Source: Thioalkalicoccus limnaeus | GTDB lineage: Bacteria > Pseudomonadota > Gammaproteobacteria > Chromatiales > Chromatiaceae | Direction: 5' to 3' | Assembly (NCBI RefSeq): GCF_041197575.1 | Contig: NZ_JBDKXB010000010.1 | Span: 58,181-122,180, forward strand | DNA: 64,000 bases | In this document: positions 7,568 through 15,325 of the stretch, in pieces | How the letters are laid out: each line of letters opens with the position of its first letter | Numbering within the stretch: the stretch's first letter is position 1 | The notes under the pieces: model-generated | Seen by the model: only the letters and a program-made list of their open reading frames with translations | Database searches by the model: none | Told to the model about the DNA's origin: nothing | Made by a program: the position numbers and the translations under genes

Positions 7568-10500
7568 CTACAAACCGAGCTCACGCCAGCGCGCCTCGAT
7601 CCGCTTGACCGACACCGGATAGGCCGTGCCGACCTGCTGCGCGAACAGCGAGACGCGCAGCTCTTCGAGCATCCAGCGGATCTCTTCGAGTCGCAGGTCG
7701 CTGCGGCCGGCGGCGCGCGCGGCCGCGGCGCGCTCGTTCCAGCGTCGTTGCAGGCCGGCCATCTCGTGCATCCACTCGCGATCCTTCGCCGCGCCGTACG
7801 AGAGCCGCTCGGCGCGGTACTCGGCGGCGCGCAGGAACCGCGGGTAGCTCTGCAAGCGTTGGTACGGGATCCCGAGCAAGAAGCCCTTGAAGATCAGCCC
7901 GTCGAGCTGGCCTCGCAGATCCTGAACCGACGCCATCCAGTTGATCTGGCTCACGCTCGCCAGCCGTTGGCGCAAGCCCTGGTAGCGATCGAGGGTCTCG
8001 CGTACCAGTGTGCAGACCTCATCGAGGGTCGCCGGTAAGAAGGGCCGCCGCTCGGTGAGTCGTTGCAGGAAAGCGGCCTGATCACGCAAGGGTGCCTGTT
8101 CATCGACGAAGGTCCGCTCGAGGATCAGCGCGATCAGGTCGTCGGCAAGATCCGGTGCGCGGGTCCGCTCCGCTTCGCCGCTGGGCCAAGGCGCCTTCGC
8201 GTACTGAAGACGCATCCGGTCGAGCCCGGGCAGCCGCGCGCGCAGCGATCGAACCTCGCTGGCCAGATGCAGCGCGATCAGCCGCCGCACACCGGCGCGC
8301 GTGGCCTGCTCGGCGCGCTCGGCGGCGTCCAGCACCCTGAGCGCGACCTGGTCCCCTTCATCGATCAAGGCCGGGTAGCCGCGCATCCGGATGCCGGCAC
8401 GGGTCAGCTCGATCGATTCGGGCAGGTCGCCGAAGTCCCAGCGGGTCAGCCCATCCCGCTCCAGGTCGGCGGTCGGGATCCTGGCGAAGGACGCCCGGCC
8501 GGCACCGCCATGCTCGCGTTTGATCGCGTTCAGGTCTTCGCCGTGCGCGAGCGTTCGCCCCTCGTGATCGACGAGTCGGTAGTGCATCCTCAGGTGCGGC
8601 GGGATCGCGTCGAGATCCCAGGCGTCCTCGGGGATCGCGACCCCCTTGAGCTCTTGGAGCGCCTCGCCGAGTGCCTGGATCAAGGGCCGGTCGGACGCCG
8701 TCAGTCGCCGCGCCAACTGGGTCGCGGTGTCCGGGATCGGCACCAGCGAGCGGCGCCAGGTCTTCGGCAGGCCGCGCAGCAGCGCCGTGATGCGCTCGAC
8801 GAGCAGGCCCGGCACCAGCCATTCGCCCCGCTCGACCGCGACCTGACCGAGCAGCGGCAGGGGGACCACCAGCGTCACGCCGTCACCGGGCTCGCCGGGT
8901 TCGAACCGGTATTCGAGCGGCAGCGCGCTGCCGCTGACCGGCAAATGGTCCGGGAAGGCCGCCGCGCTGAGCTCGCTGGTCTCGCGGCGCATCAGATCGC
9001 CGATGCCCATGTGCAGACGCTTCGGGTCGCTGGCGCGGATCTGGCGCAGCCAGCGCTCGAACTGGGGCGTCGAGTAGAGGCCGGTCGGGATCCGTTCCGC
9101 GTAGAAGGCGTAGATCGCTTCCTCGTCGACCAGGATGTCGCGCCGGCGGGACTTGGCCTCCAGGTGCCGGACGTAGGCGATCAGCTCCTGATTGTGGCGC
9201 CAGAACGGGGCACGGGTCGTGAAATCACCGTCGACCAGCGCCGACCGCAGGAAGATCTCGCGCGCCTCGGCCGGATTGATCGGGCCGTAGTTGATGCGCC
9301 GCCGCGCGATCAGCGTGATCCCATAGAGGGTGACCTTCTCGTACGCGGCGACCTGGCCGGCACGGGCCTGCCAGTGTGGTTCGGAATAGCTCCTCTGAAC
9401 CAGATGGCGGCCGACCTCCTCGATCCAGGCCGGTTGGATCCGCGCGACGATGCGCCCATAAGGCCGGGTCGTTTCGACACGTTCGGCGGCCATGATCCAT
9501 TTCGGGGGCTTCGCGAACAGGGCGGAACTCGGGTGGATCTGAAAACGGCTGCCGCGTGCGCCGAGGTAGCTGCGCGACTCGTCCTTGAAACCGATGTGGC
9601 TCAGCAGACCGGCCAGCAGTGCACGATGGACCTCGTCGTAGCCGGCCTCGCTCCGGTTCTCGATGAAACCGGCCGTATGCAGTTGCTCGCGCAACTGCGC
9701 ATGGGTATCGCGCCATTCCTGGACCCGATTCCAGGACAGGAAATGGCGTTGGCAGAGTTGCCGGAACTTGGCCTTCGACAAATGCTGCCGCTCGCGTTCG
9801 AGAAAACGCCACAGGTTCAGAAAGGTCAGGAAATCCGACTCCGGGTGCTGGAAGGTCGCGTGGATCTCGTCGGCGGCCTGTTGTCGGTCCACCGGTCGTT
9901 CGCGGGGATCCTGGATGCTGAGCGCCGCGGCGATGATCAAGACCTCGGCCAGGCAGCGCTGATCGATCGCCGCGAACAGCATCCTTGCGATCCGCGGGTC
10001 GACGGGCAGGCGCGCGAGCTGGCGGCCGAGCGGTGTCAGCCGGCCGGCTTGGTCCAAGGCCGCGAGTTCTTCGAGCGTGCGATAGCCGTCCTGGATCAGC
10101 CGCCCGTCCGGCGGCTCGAGGAACGGGAAGCCCTCGATTGCACCGAAGCCCAGTTGCTTCATGCGCAGGATCACCGCGGCCAGGTTCGTGCGCACCACCT
10201 CGGGCTCGGTGAAGGGGGCGCGCGCGGCGAAGTTGTCCTCGGAGTAGAGCCGGATGCAGACCCCGGCGGCGACCCGGCCGCAGCGGCCGCGGCGTTGGTC
10301 GGCCGAGGCCTGACTGACCCGCTCGACCGGCAGCCGTTGGACCCGGCTGCGGTGGCTGTAGCGGCTGATCCGCGCAAAGCCCGGGTCGACCACGTAATGG
10401 ATGCCCGGGACCGTCAGGGAAGTCTCGGCGACATTGGTCGCCAAGACCACTCGGCGGGTCCCGTGGGGCTCGAAGACCCGCGTCTGTTCGCGCGGTCCCA

Positions 10501-11554
10501 GCCGGGCGTACAGGGGCAGGATCTCGGTCGACGGCGGGTGGCGTTTGCGCAGGGTCTCGGCCGTCTCGCGGATCTCGCGCTCCCCGGACAGGAACACCAG
10601 GACATCACCGCGGCCCTCGCGGGCCAGCTCGGCGACGGCCTCGGAGATCGCCGTCTGCATCGCCTCGTCGCGTTCACCGGCGCTATCGTCGTCGGGCGGG
10701 CGATAGCGGACCTCGACCGGAAAGGTGCGCCCGGACACCTCGATGATCGGTGCGCCGCCGAAATGCGCGGAGAAGCGCTGCGGATCGATCGTCGCTGACG
10801 TGACGATCAGCTTGAGATCCGGTCGGTGCGGCAGCAGGCCCTTCAGATAGCCGAGCAGGAAGTCGATGTTCAGGCTGCGCTCGTGGGCCTCGTCGATGAT
10901 CAGCGTGTCGTATTCGGTCAGCGATCGGTCGGACTGGATCTCGGCGAGCAGGATGCCGTCGGTCATCAGCTTGACCGCGGTTTCGGGTCGCACCCGATCC
11001 TGAAACCGCACCTTGTAGCCGACCAGCGGGCCGGTCTCGCCGCCGAGCTCGGCGGCGATCCGGGTCGCCAGCGTACGCGCGGCAAGGCGGCGCGGCTGGG
11101 TGTGACCAATGCGCCCGGTGAGGCCGCGTCCGAGGTCGAGGCAGATCTTCGGCAGCTGGGTCGATTTGCCCGAACCGGTCTCGCCGCACAGGATCACGAC
11201 CGGATGGCGTTCGATCAAGGCCGCGATCTCGCCGCGCCGGTCGCTGATCGGCAGGTCCGCCGGGTAGTCGATGGTTGGCACCTGGGCACGGCGTCGCGCG
11301 AGCACCGCTTGCGACGCGCGCAGGTCCCGCCATAGATGGATCAGGCCCTGCTCGAACGCCTGCCCCCGTCGTTGTCGCTGCTGGAGGCCATGCAGGCGCC
11401 GGCGCAGTGCGTCGCGGTCGACCAGAAGGCAGGCGTCGATCTCGGCCGGGTGCGGAAAGTCGGAGGCGTTCAACGGGGCACGGGGTCGGACAGGGGACGG
11501 GGTCGTTCGGCCGGCGGCAGCGCGGACTGCCGCGCAGACCCTGGATCGGCCCAT
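7568..11554 (-). CDS. hrpA: ATP-dependent RNA helicase HrpA (DEAH box)
   Basis: At 1328 residues it matches full-length HrpA (about 1300 in E. coli). The helicase core has Walker A GETGSGKSTQLPK, DEAH in IIDEAHERSLNIDFLLGY, motif III SATIDPQRFS, and motif VI QRRGRCGR. HA2 and OB-fold regions follow, then the long HrpA-specific C-terminal DUF3418 region ending KRIEARWRELGL. The start is not firmly fixed: the ATG at 11554 lacks a clear ribosome binding site, and homology to E. coli HrpA begins at about residue 45. HrpA acts on mRNA and in ribosome rescue in E. coli. It is followed by a 285-base gap to trkH, with garB upstream on the same strand. Confidence 0.95.
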   Translation of the reverse strand: MGRSRVCAAVRAAAGRTTPSPVRPRAPLNASDFPHPAEIDACLLVDRDALRRRLHGLQQRQRRGQAFEQGLIHLWRDLRASQAVLARRRAQVPTIDYPADLPISDRRGEIAALIERHPVVILCGETGSGKSTQLPKICLDLGRGLTGRIGHTQPRRLAARTLATRIAAELGGETGPLVGYKVRFQDRVRPETAVKLMTDGILLAEIQSDRSLTEYDTLIIDEAHERSLNIDFLLGYLKGLLPHRPDLKLIVTSATIDPQRFSAHFGGAPIIEVSGRTFPVEVRYRPPDDDSAGERDEAMQTAISEAVAELAREGRGDVLVFLSGEREIRETAETLRKRHPPSTEILPLYARLGPREQTRVFEPHGTRRVVLATNVAETSLTVPGIHYVVDPGFARISRYSHRSRVQRLPVERVSQASADQRRGRCGRVAAGVCIRLYSEDNFAARAPFTEPEVVRTNLAAVILRMKQLGFGAIEGFPFLEPPDGRLIQDGYRTLEELAALDQAGRLTPLGRQLARLPVDPRIARMLFAAIDQRCLAEVLIIAAALSIQDPRERPVDRQQAADEIHATFQHPESDFLTFLNLWRFLERERQHLSKAKFRQLCQRHFLSWNRVQEWRDTHAQLREQLHTAGFIENRSEAGYDEVHRALLAGLLSHIGFKDESRSYLGARGSRFQIHPSSALFAKPPKWIMAAERVETTRPYGRIVARIQPAWIEEVGRHLVQRSYSEPHWQARAGQVAAYEKVTLYGITLIARRRINYGPINPAEAREIFLRSALVDGDFTTRAPFWRHNQELIAYVRHLEAKSRRRDILVDEEAIYAFYAERIPTGLYSTPQFERWLRQIRASDPKRLHMGIGDLMRRETSELSAAAFPDHLPVSGSALPLEYRFEPGEPGDGVTLVVPLPLLGQVAVERGEWLVPGLLVERITALLRGLPKTWRRSLVPIPDTATQLARRLTASDRPLIQALGEALQELKGVAIPEDAWDLDAIPPHLRMHYRLVDHEGRTLAHGEDLNAIKREHGGAGRASFARIPTADLERDGLTRWDFGDLPESIELTRAGIRMRGYPALIDEGDQVALRVLDAAERAEQATRAGVRRLIALHLASEVRSLRARLPGLDRMRLQYAKAPWPSGEAERTRAPDLADDLIALILERTFVDEQAPLRDQAAFLQRLTERRPFLPATLDEVCTLVRETLDRYQGLRQRLASVSQINWMASVQDLRGQLDGLIFKGFLLGIPYQRLQSYPRFLRAAEYRAERLSYGAAKDREWMHEMAGLQRRWNERAAAARAAGRSDLRLEEIRWMLEELRVSLFAQQVGTAYPVSVKRIEARWRELGL

Positions 11555-11605
11555 GGTAATCGGCGGCTTCGTGCGCGTCGAGCCGCCGAGCCACGGGGCC
11601 TTCGG

Positions 11606-12973
11606 TCATTCGCGCGCTGGGTCCGGGGTCTTCAGCGTCACCAGCTCCTCGGCACTGGTCGGGTGCAGCGCGACCGTCGCGTCGAGATCGGCCTTGGTGC
11701 CGCCCATCTTCACGACGACGGCGAACCCTTGCAACATCTCGTCGGTTCCCTCGCCGGCCAAGTGGATTCCGACGACCTGTTGCTGCGGTCCGGCGCAGAC
11801 GAGTTTCATAGCCGTCTTCATCGGATGTTCGCTGAGCGCGTAGCGCATCGGTGTGAACTCGGTCCTGTATACGGTCACCGCCGGGCCGAATCGCTCGCGC
11901 GCCTCGCGCTCGGTGAGGCCGACCTTGCCGACCGGCGGATGGGCGAAGACCAGGGTCGGGATGTTCGTGTAATCGAGGCGCGCGTCGGGACGGTCGCCGA
12001 ACAGGCGCTCGGCGAGTCGGCGACCCGCGGCGATCGCGACCGGTGTCAAGGGCTCGCGGCCCGTCACATCGCCGATCGCGTAGAGGCCCGGGACATTGGT
12101 GTTCTGGTAGTCGTCGACGGGGATCAAGCCGTTCTTGTGGCACTCGACACCGGCCCTGGCGAGCTCGAGACCGGCGCTGTTCGGGCGCCGCCCGACGGCC
12201 CAAATGATCGTATCGAAGCCATCGAGGCGTTCACCGTTGCTGCGCAGCAGGGCGCGGCCGTTCGCACCTTGCTCGAGACCGGCGACCTCGAACTCGAGAT
12301 GGATGTCGATGCCCTGGCGGGTCATGTTGTCGGCCAGCGTCTCGCTGACCAGGTCGTCGAAGGTGAATAGCAAGCGATCTTCCAGCGCGACCAGCGTGAC
12401 CTCGCTGCCGAGCGCGCGCAGCACACCGGCCAGTTCGACGCCGATGTATCCGCCACCGACGATCGCGACGCGGCGCGGCTGCTCCGTCAATCCAAAGAAG
12501 CCATCCGACGTGATGCCGAGATCGGCGCCGGGCATCGGCGGGACGATCGGCGCACCGCCGGTCGCGATCACGATATGCTCGGCGCGGTAGTGCTCCCCCT
12601 CGACGGCGATCGTACGCTCGTCGACGAACTGGCCGAGGCCACGGAGGCGTGTGATGCCCAGGTCGGCGGCATAGCCGTCCCAGTAGTCGTTGATTCGATC
12701 GATGTAACGGTCGCGGCCGGCGACCAGCGCCGCCCAGTCCAGTCCGTCGAGACGCGACCGCACGCCGAAGCCCGGGGCATCGGCGAGGGCGTGCGCGAGG
12801 TTGGCCGCATACCACATGACCTTTTTCGGGACGCATCCGGCGTTGACGCAGGTCCCGCCGAGTTTATGGCCCTCGACGATGGCGACGCGGCGCCCGAGTT
12901 GGGCGGCCCGTTCCGCGACGGCCAGTCCGCCGCTGCCGCCGCCGATCGCGATGAGATCGAAGTGCTTCTCCAT
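11606..12973 (-). CDS. garB: Glutathione (amide) disulfide reductase, FAD flavoprotein
   Basis: This 455-residue member of the glutathione reductase family has the FAD-binding IAIGGGSGGLAVA, redox disulfide C42-C47 in GGTCVNAGCVPKK, second dinucleotide motif GGGYIGVE and the C-terminal catalytic HPTSAEE. At residues 196-203 the sequence is ALEDRLLF, where NADPH-dependent glutathione reductases carry the 2'-phosphate-binding arginines. This matches the NADH-using glutathione amide reductase (GarB) of Marichromatium gracile. The neighbour on the same strand, a peroxiredoxin-glutaredoxin fusion, is also its partner there. AGGAA lies six bases before the ATG. If the organism lacks glutathione amide, the safe call is glutathione reductase (gor). 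Confidence 0.88.
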   Translation of the reverse strand: MEKHFDLIAIGGGSGGLAVAERAAQLGRRVAIVEGHKLGGTCVNAGCVPKKVMWYAANLAHALADAPGFGVRSRLDGLDWAALVAGRDRYIDRINDYWDGYAADLGITRLRGLGQFVDERTIAVEGEHYRAEHIVIATGGAPIVPPMPGADLGITSDGFFGLTEQPRRVAIVGGGYIGVELAGVLRALGSEVTLVALEDRLLFTFDDLVSETLADNMTRQGIDIHLEFEVAGLEQGANGRALLRSNGERLDGFDTIIWAVGRRPNSAGLELARAGVECHKNGLIPVDDYQNTNVPGLYAIGDVTGREPLTPVAIAAGRRLAERLFGDRPDARLDYTNIPTLVFAHPPVGKVGLTEREARERFGPAVTVYRTEFTPMRYALSEHPMKTAMKLVCAGPQQQVVGIHLAGEGTDEMLQGFAVVVKMGGTKADLDATVALHPTSAEELVTLKTPDPARE

Positions 12974-13127
12974 TGGAAATTCCTATTGAGACGGTCTGTT
13001 CGCGGCCGCACGCAACGGCTGCGATGAGGGCGATAGGCCCGACACGGGAAATGTGGGCCGCGCTCGGATCCGGTGGTCGTTCCGGCGCCTCGACGCTTCC
13101 AGGTCCGACCCACGGCACAGACGCAGG

Positions 13128-13150
13128 GACGGCCCCGCGAGGGGGCCGTC
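13128..13150 (-). terminator. Strong hairpin downstream of garA
   Basis: GACGGCCCC (13128-13136), a 5-base loop and GGGGCCGTC (13142-13150) form a perfect 9-base stem. It lies about 95 bases after the garA stop and before garB on the same strand. There is no T-run on either side, so it may be a transcript-stabilising or attenuating hairpin rather than a classical terminator. It could set different levels of the two proteins. Confidence 0.45.
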
Positions 13151-13245
13151 AAGTCACGCGCGCTCGGATCGGCACATCAGACGCTCGATGGCCGCTCCCT
13201 TGTCTCGGTCCTCGGGCGCGCTAGAATGGCCCGGCGCCGAGGATA

Positions 13246-13986
13246 TCAAGCGGCCTGAGACCCGAGCCAGGCCTCGAGGTCGTCGGACCCACCGATGCGA
13301 CGTCCGCCGACGAAGATCTGCGGAACCGTCTTGGCGCCGGCCACCGCGCGCAGCGTTTGCTCGGTGTAGTCGCGGTTCAGGACCAGTTCCTCGAATTCCA
13401 TCTTCGCCTGCTGCAGCATCTCCTTCGCCTTGACGCAGAAGGGGCAGCCGTTGCGCGTGAAGATGGTCACGTCGGCCGGCTTGCTCGCCTGCGGGGCCAG
13501 ATAACCGAGCATGGTGTCGGCGTCGGAGACCTCGTAGGGGTCGCCTTCGACCTCGGCCTCGATGAACATCTTCTCGATGACCCCGTCGCGCACCAGCATC
13601 GAATAACGCCAACTGCGCTGGCCGAAGCCCAGGTGCCCCTTGTCGACCAGCATGCCCATGCCAGCCGTGAATTCCCCGTTGCCGTCCGGCAGGAAGCGAA
13701 TCGCGTGGGCGTTCAGCGCCTCTTGCCATTCGTTCATGACGAAGGTGTCATTGACGGACACGCAGACCACCTCGTCGACCCCCTGGGCTTGGAAGGTCGG
13801 GACCAACTGGTTGTAACGCGGCACATGCGAAGATGAGCAGGTCGGCGTGAAGGCGCCGGGCAGCGAGAAGACGATCACGGATTTGTTGCGGAAGATCTCC
13901 TCGCTGGTCAGGTCGACCCATTCATGACCACGGCGGGTCTTGAAGGTGACCTGGGGGATGCGTTGGCCTGTGCGGTCTTCGATCAT
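13246..13986 (-). CDS. garA: Hybrid peroxiredoxin-glutaredoxin (glutathione amide-dependent peroxidase)
   Basis: A two-domain peroxidase of 246 residues. An AhpC/TSA-Prx5-type peroxiredoxin (about residues 1-160) has the peroxidatic cysteine C50 in FTPTCSSSH. It is fused to a glutaredoxin (about 170-246) with the active site CPFC (181-184) and the cis-proline motif TVPQIF. The Grx domain recycles the Prx domain using low-molecular-weight thiol, so one polypeptide reduces H2O2 and small alkyl peroxides. Known relatives are Haemophilus PGdx and Chromatium gracile GarA. AGGAGTG precedes the ATG. It has its own promoter (14073-14101) and is transcribed toward garB. Confidence 0.95.
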   Translation of the reverse strand: MIEDRTGQRIPQVTFKTRRGHEWVDLTSEEIFRNKSVIVFSLPGAFTPTCSSSHVPRYNQLVPTFQAQGVDEVVCVSVNDTFVMNEWQEALNAHAIRFLPDGNGEFTAGMGMLVDKGHLGFGQRSWRYSMLVRDGVIEKMFIEAEVEGDPYEVSDADTMLGYLAPQASKPADVTIFTRNGCPFCVKAKEMLQQAKMEFEELVLNRDYTEQTLRAVAGAKTVPQIFVGGRRIGGSDDLEAWLGSQAA

Positions 13987-14071
13987 CGGTACACTCCTAT
14001 TGTCGTTTGTTGCGCTTTTTCCGGATTCTGTGTCTCGCGGACGGCGATATCCTGATGCCCAACATGGCTAT

Positions 14072-14103
14072 CAGTAAAATGGAATATACTGATTGAGTCA
14101 ATC
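14072..14103. promoter_or_regulatory. Two inverted repeats over the garA-mltB divergent promoter
   Basis: GATTGA-G-TCAATC (14091-14103) is a perfect palindrome covering the garA -35. ATCAGT (starting near 14071) and ACTGAT (ending near 14093), with a 12-base centre, bracket the spacer and reach the -10. Overlap of palindromes with both core elements is what a repressor or redox-responsive regulator site would look like. It does not obviously fit the OxyR consensus, and the regulator is unknown. Confidence 0.4.
14073..14101 (-). promoter_or_regulatory. Sigma-70-like promoter of garA
   Basis: On the minus strand, TTGACT (14101-14096) is followed by exactly 17 bases and TTTACT (14078-14073). 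The matches are 5/6 and 4/6 to consensus. The start would lie near 14066, giving an 80-base leader to garA. On the plus strand the same region contains TATACT (14085-14090), a possible -10 for the divergent mltB. Confidence 0.55.
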
Positions 14104-14197
14104 GGTTTGCTCGATCGCAGGTGAGCGAGGTCTGTGTTCTCGGCCGGGATTCATCGTACCATCGACATCCGTGGCAACCTTCGATACAGGCAGGACG

Positions 14198-15313
14198 ATG
14201 CGCTTGATCCTTCAACCTCTGGCCCTGTTATGCGGTCTCGTCTGGCTGGTCGGGTGCGGCTCGACCGGGACGTCCTCGGGCTCTGGCTCCCCGGTGGTTT
14301 CGCCGGCCTCGGCGCAGATCGGGGGTCCCTCTGGGGCCTTCAGCGGATCGGCCGCGCAACAGGCGATGTTCGACCGCCTGGTATACGGCGAGGGTTTCGA
14401 CCGCGGCGAGCTCGAGCGCCTATTCGCCCGGGTCGAACGGCAGCCTTGGATCATCGAGTTGATGGATCGTCAGGTCCGCCCGGCACCGCCGGGACCGACC
14501 GGCGTCTGGACCCGTTACCGTGCCCGTTTCGTGACCCCGGACAACATCAGCAACGGCACCGCCTTCTGGCGGCGCCATGCGACGACCTTGGAGCGGGCCT
14601 ACCAGCGCTACGGCGTGCCGCCGGAGTACATCGTCGCGATCATCGGCGTCGAGACCCGCTACGGCGGCTATCTCGGCAACACACGGATCATAGACGCACT
14701 GGCCACACTCGCGTTCGACTATCCGCGCCGCGCCGACTACTTCACGCGCGAGCTCGAGGCCTTCCTGATCATGGCGCGGGATGAAGGTTTCGATCCCTTG
14801 ACGCCGCGGGGATCCTATGCCGGTGCGATGGGGCTCGGGCAGTTCATGCCGAGCAGCTTCCACGGCTACGCGGTCGATTTCGATGGCGATGGGCACCGCG
14901 ACCTGTGGAATCCGGTCGATGCGATCGGCAGCGTCGCGAATTACCTGAAGGGTCATGGCTGGCGTCGCGGGGAGCCGGTCGTGGTGCGCGCGCGGGCCAC
15001 CGGTTACGCGCCGAGATCGCAGCCCGTCGGGTTCAACACCGGCTACTCGCTGGACCGCTTGCGGGGCATGGGGATCGTCCCGACCGGGCCGGTGGCCGGA
15101 CAACGGGAGGTCAGCCTGCTGGAGCTTGACATCGGCACCGGCTATGAATACTGGCTGGGCTTCGGCAATTTCTACGTGATCACGCGCTACAACCACAGCA
15201 CCCACTATGCGATGGCTGTGCATCAGCTCGCCCAGGCGTTGCGGGACGCTCAGGAGGCCGCCGGTCGGCGGGTCAGCCAGCGGTTCGATGAGGCCTCGGT
15301 CGAGCGGGGCTGA
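14198..15313 (+). CDS. mltB: Membrane-bound lytic murein transglycosylase B
   Basis: This 371-residue outer-membrane lipoprotein has the signal peptide MRLILQPLALLCGLVWLVGC with lipobox LVGC. The SLT_2 domain follows, with the catalytic glutamate near residue 151 in AIIGVETRYGGYLG and the family motif AGAMGLGQFMPSS. It cleaves the MurNAc-GlcNAc bond to give 1,6-anhydro ends in peptidoglycan recycling. I chose the ATG at 14198 because AGGCAGGA precedes it and it restores a proper signal peptide; upstream in-frame starts add a non-signal leader. It is divergent from garA and 12 bases upstream of recG. Confidence 0.93.
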   Translation: MRLILQPLALLCGLVWLVGCGSTGTSSGSGSPVVSPASAQIGGPSGAFSGSAAQQAMFDRLVYGEGFDRGELERLFARVERQPWIIELMDRQVRPAPPGPTGVWTRYRARFVTPDNISNGTAFWRRHATTLERAYQRYGVPPEYIVAIIGVETRYGGYLGNTRIIDALATLAFDYPRRADYFTRELEAFLIMARDEGFDPLTPRGSYAGAMGLGQFMPSSFHGYAVDFDGDGHRDLWNPVDAIGSVANYLKGHGWRRGEPVVVRARATGYAPRSQPVGFNTGYSLDRLRGMGIVPTGPVAGQREVSLLELDIGTGYEYWLGFGNFYVITRYNHSTHYAMAVHQLAQALRDAQEAAGRRVSQRFDEASVERG

Positions 15314-15325
15314 CGGGTCCGGGAC

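Noticed and set aside
8063..10798. A 911-codon plus-strand open frame opposite hrpA
   Set aside because: It is the mirror of hrpA in a GC-rich genome; its product is low-complexity Arg/Gln/Gly-rich with no domain, while the minus strand gives a textbook HrpA.
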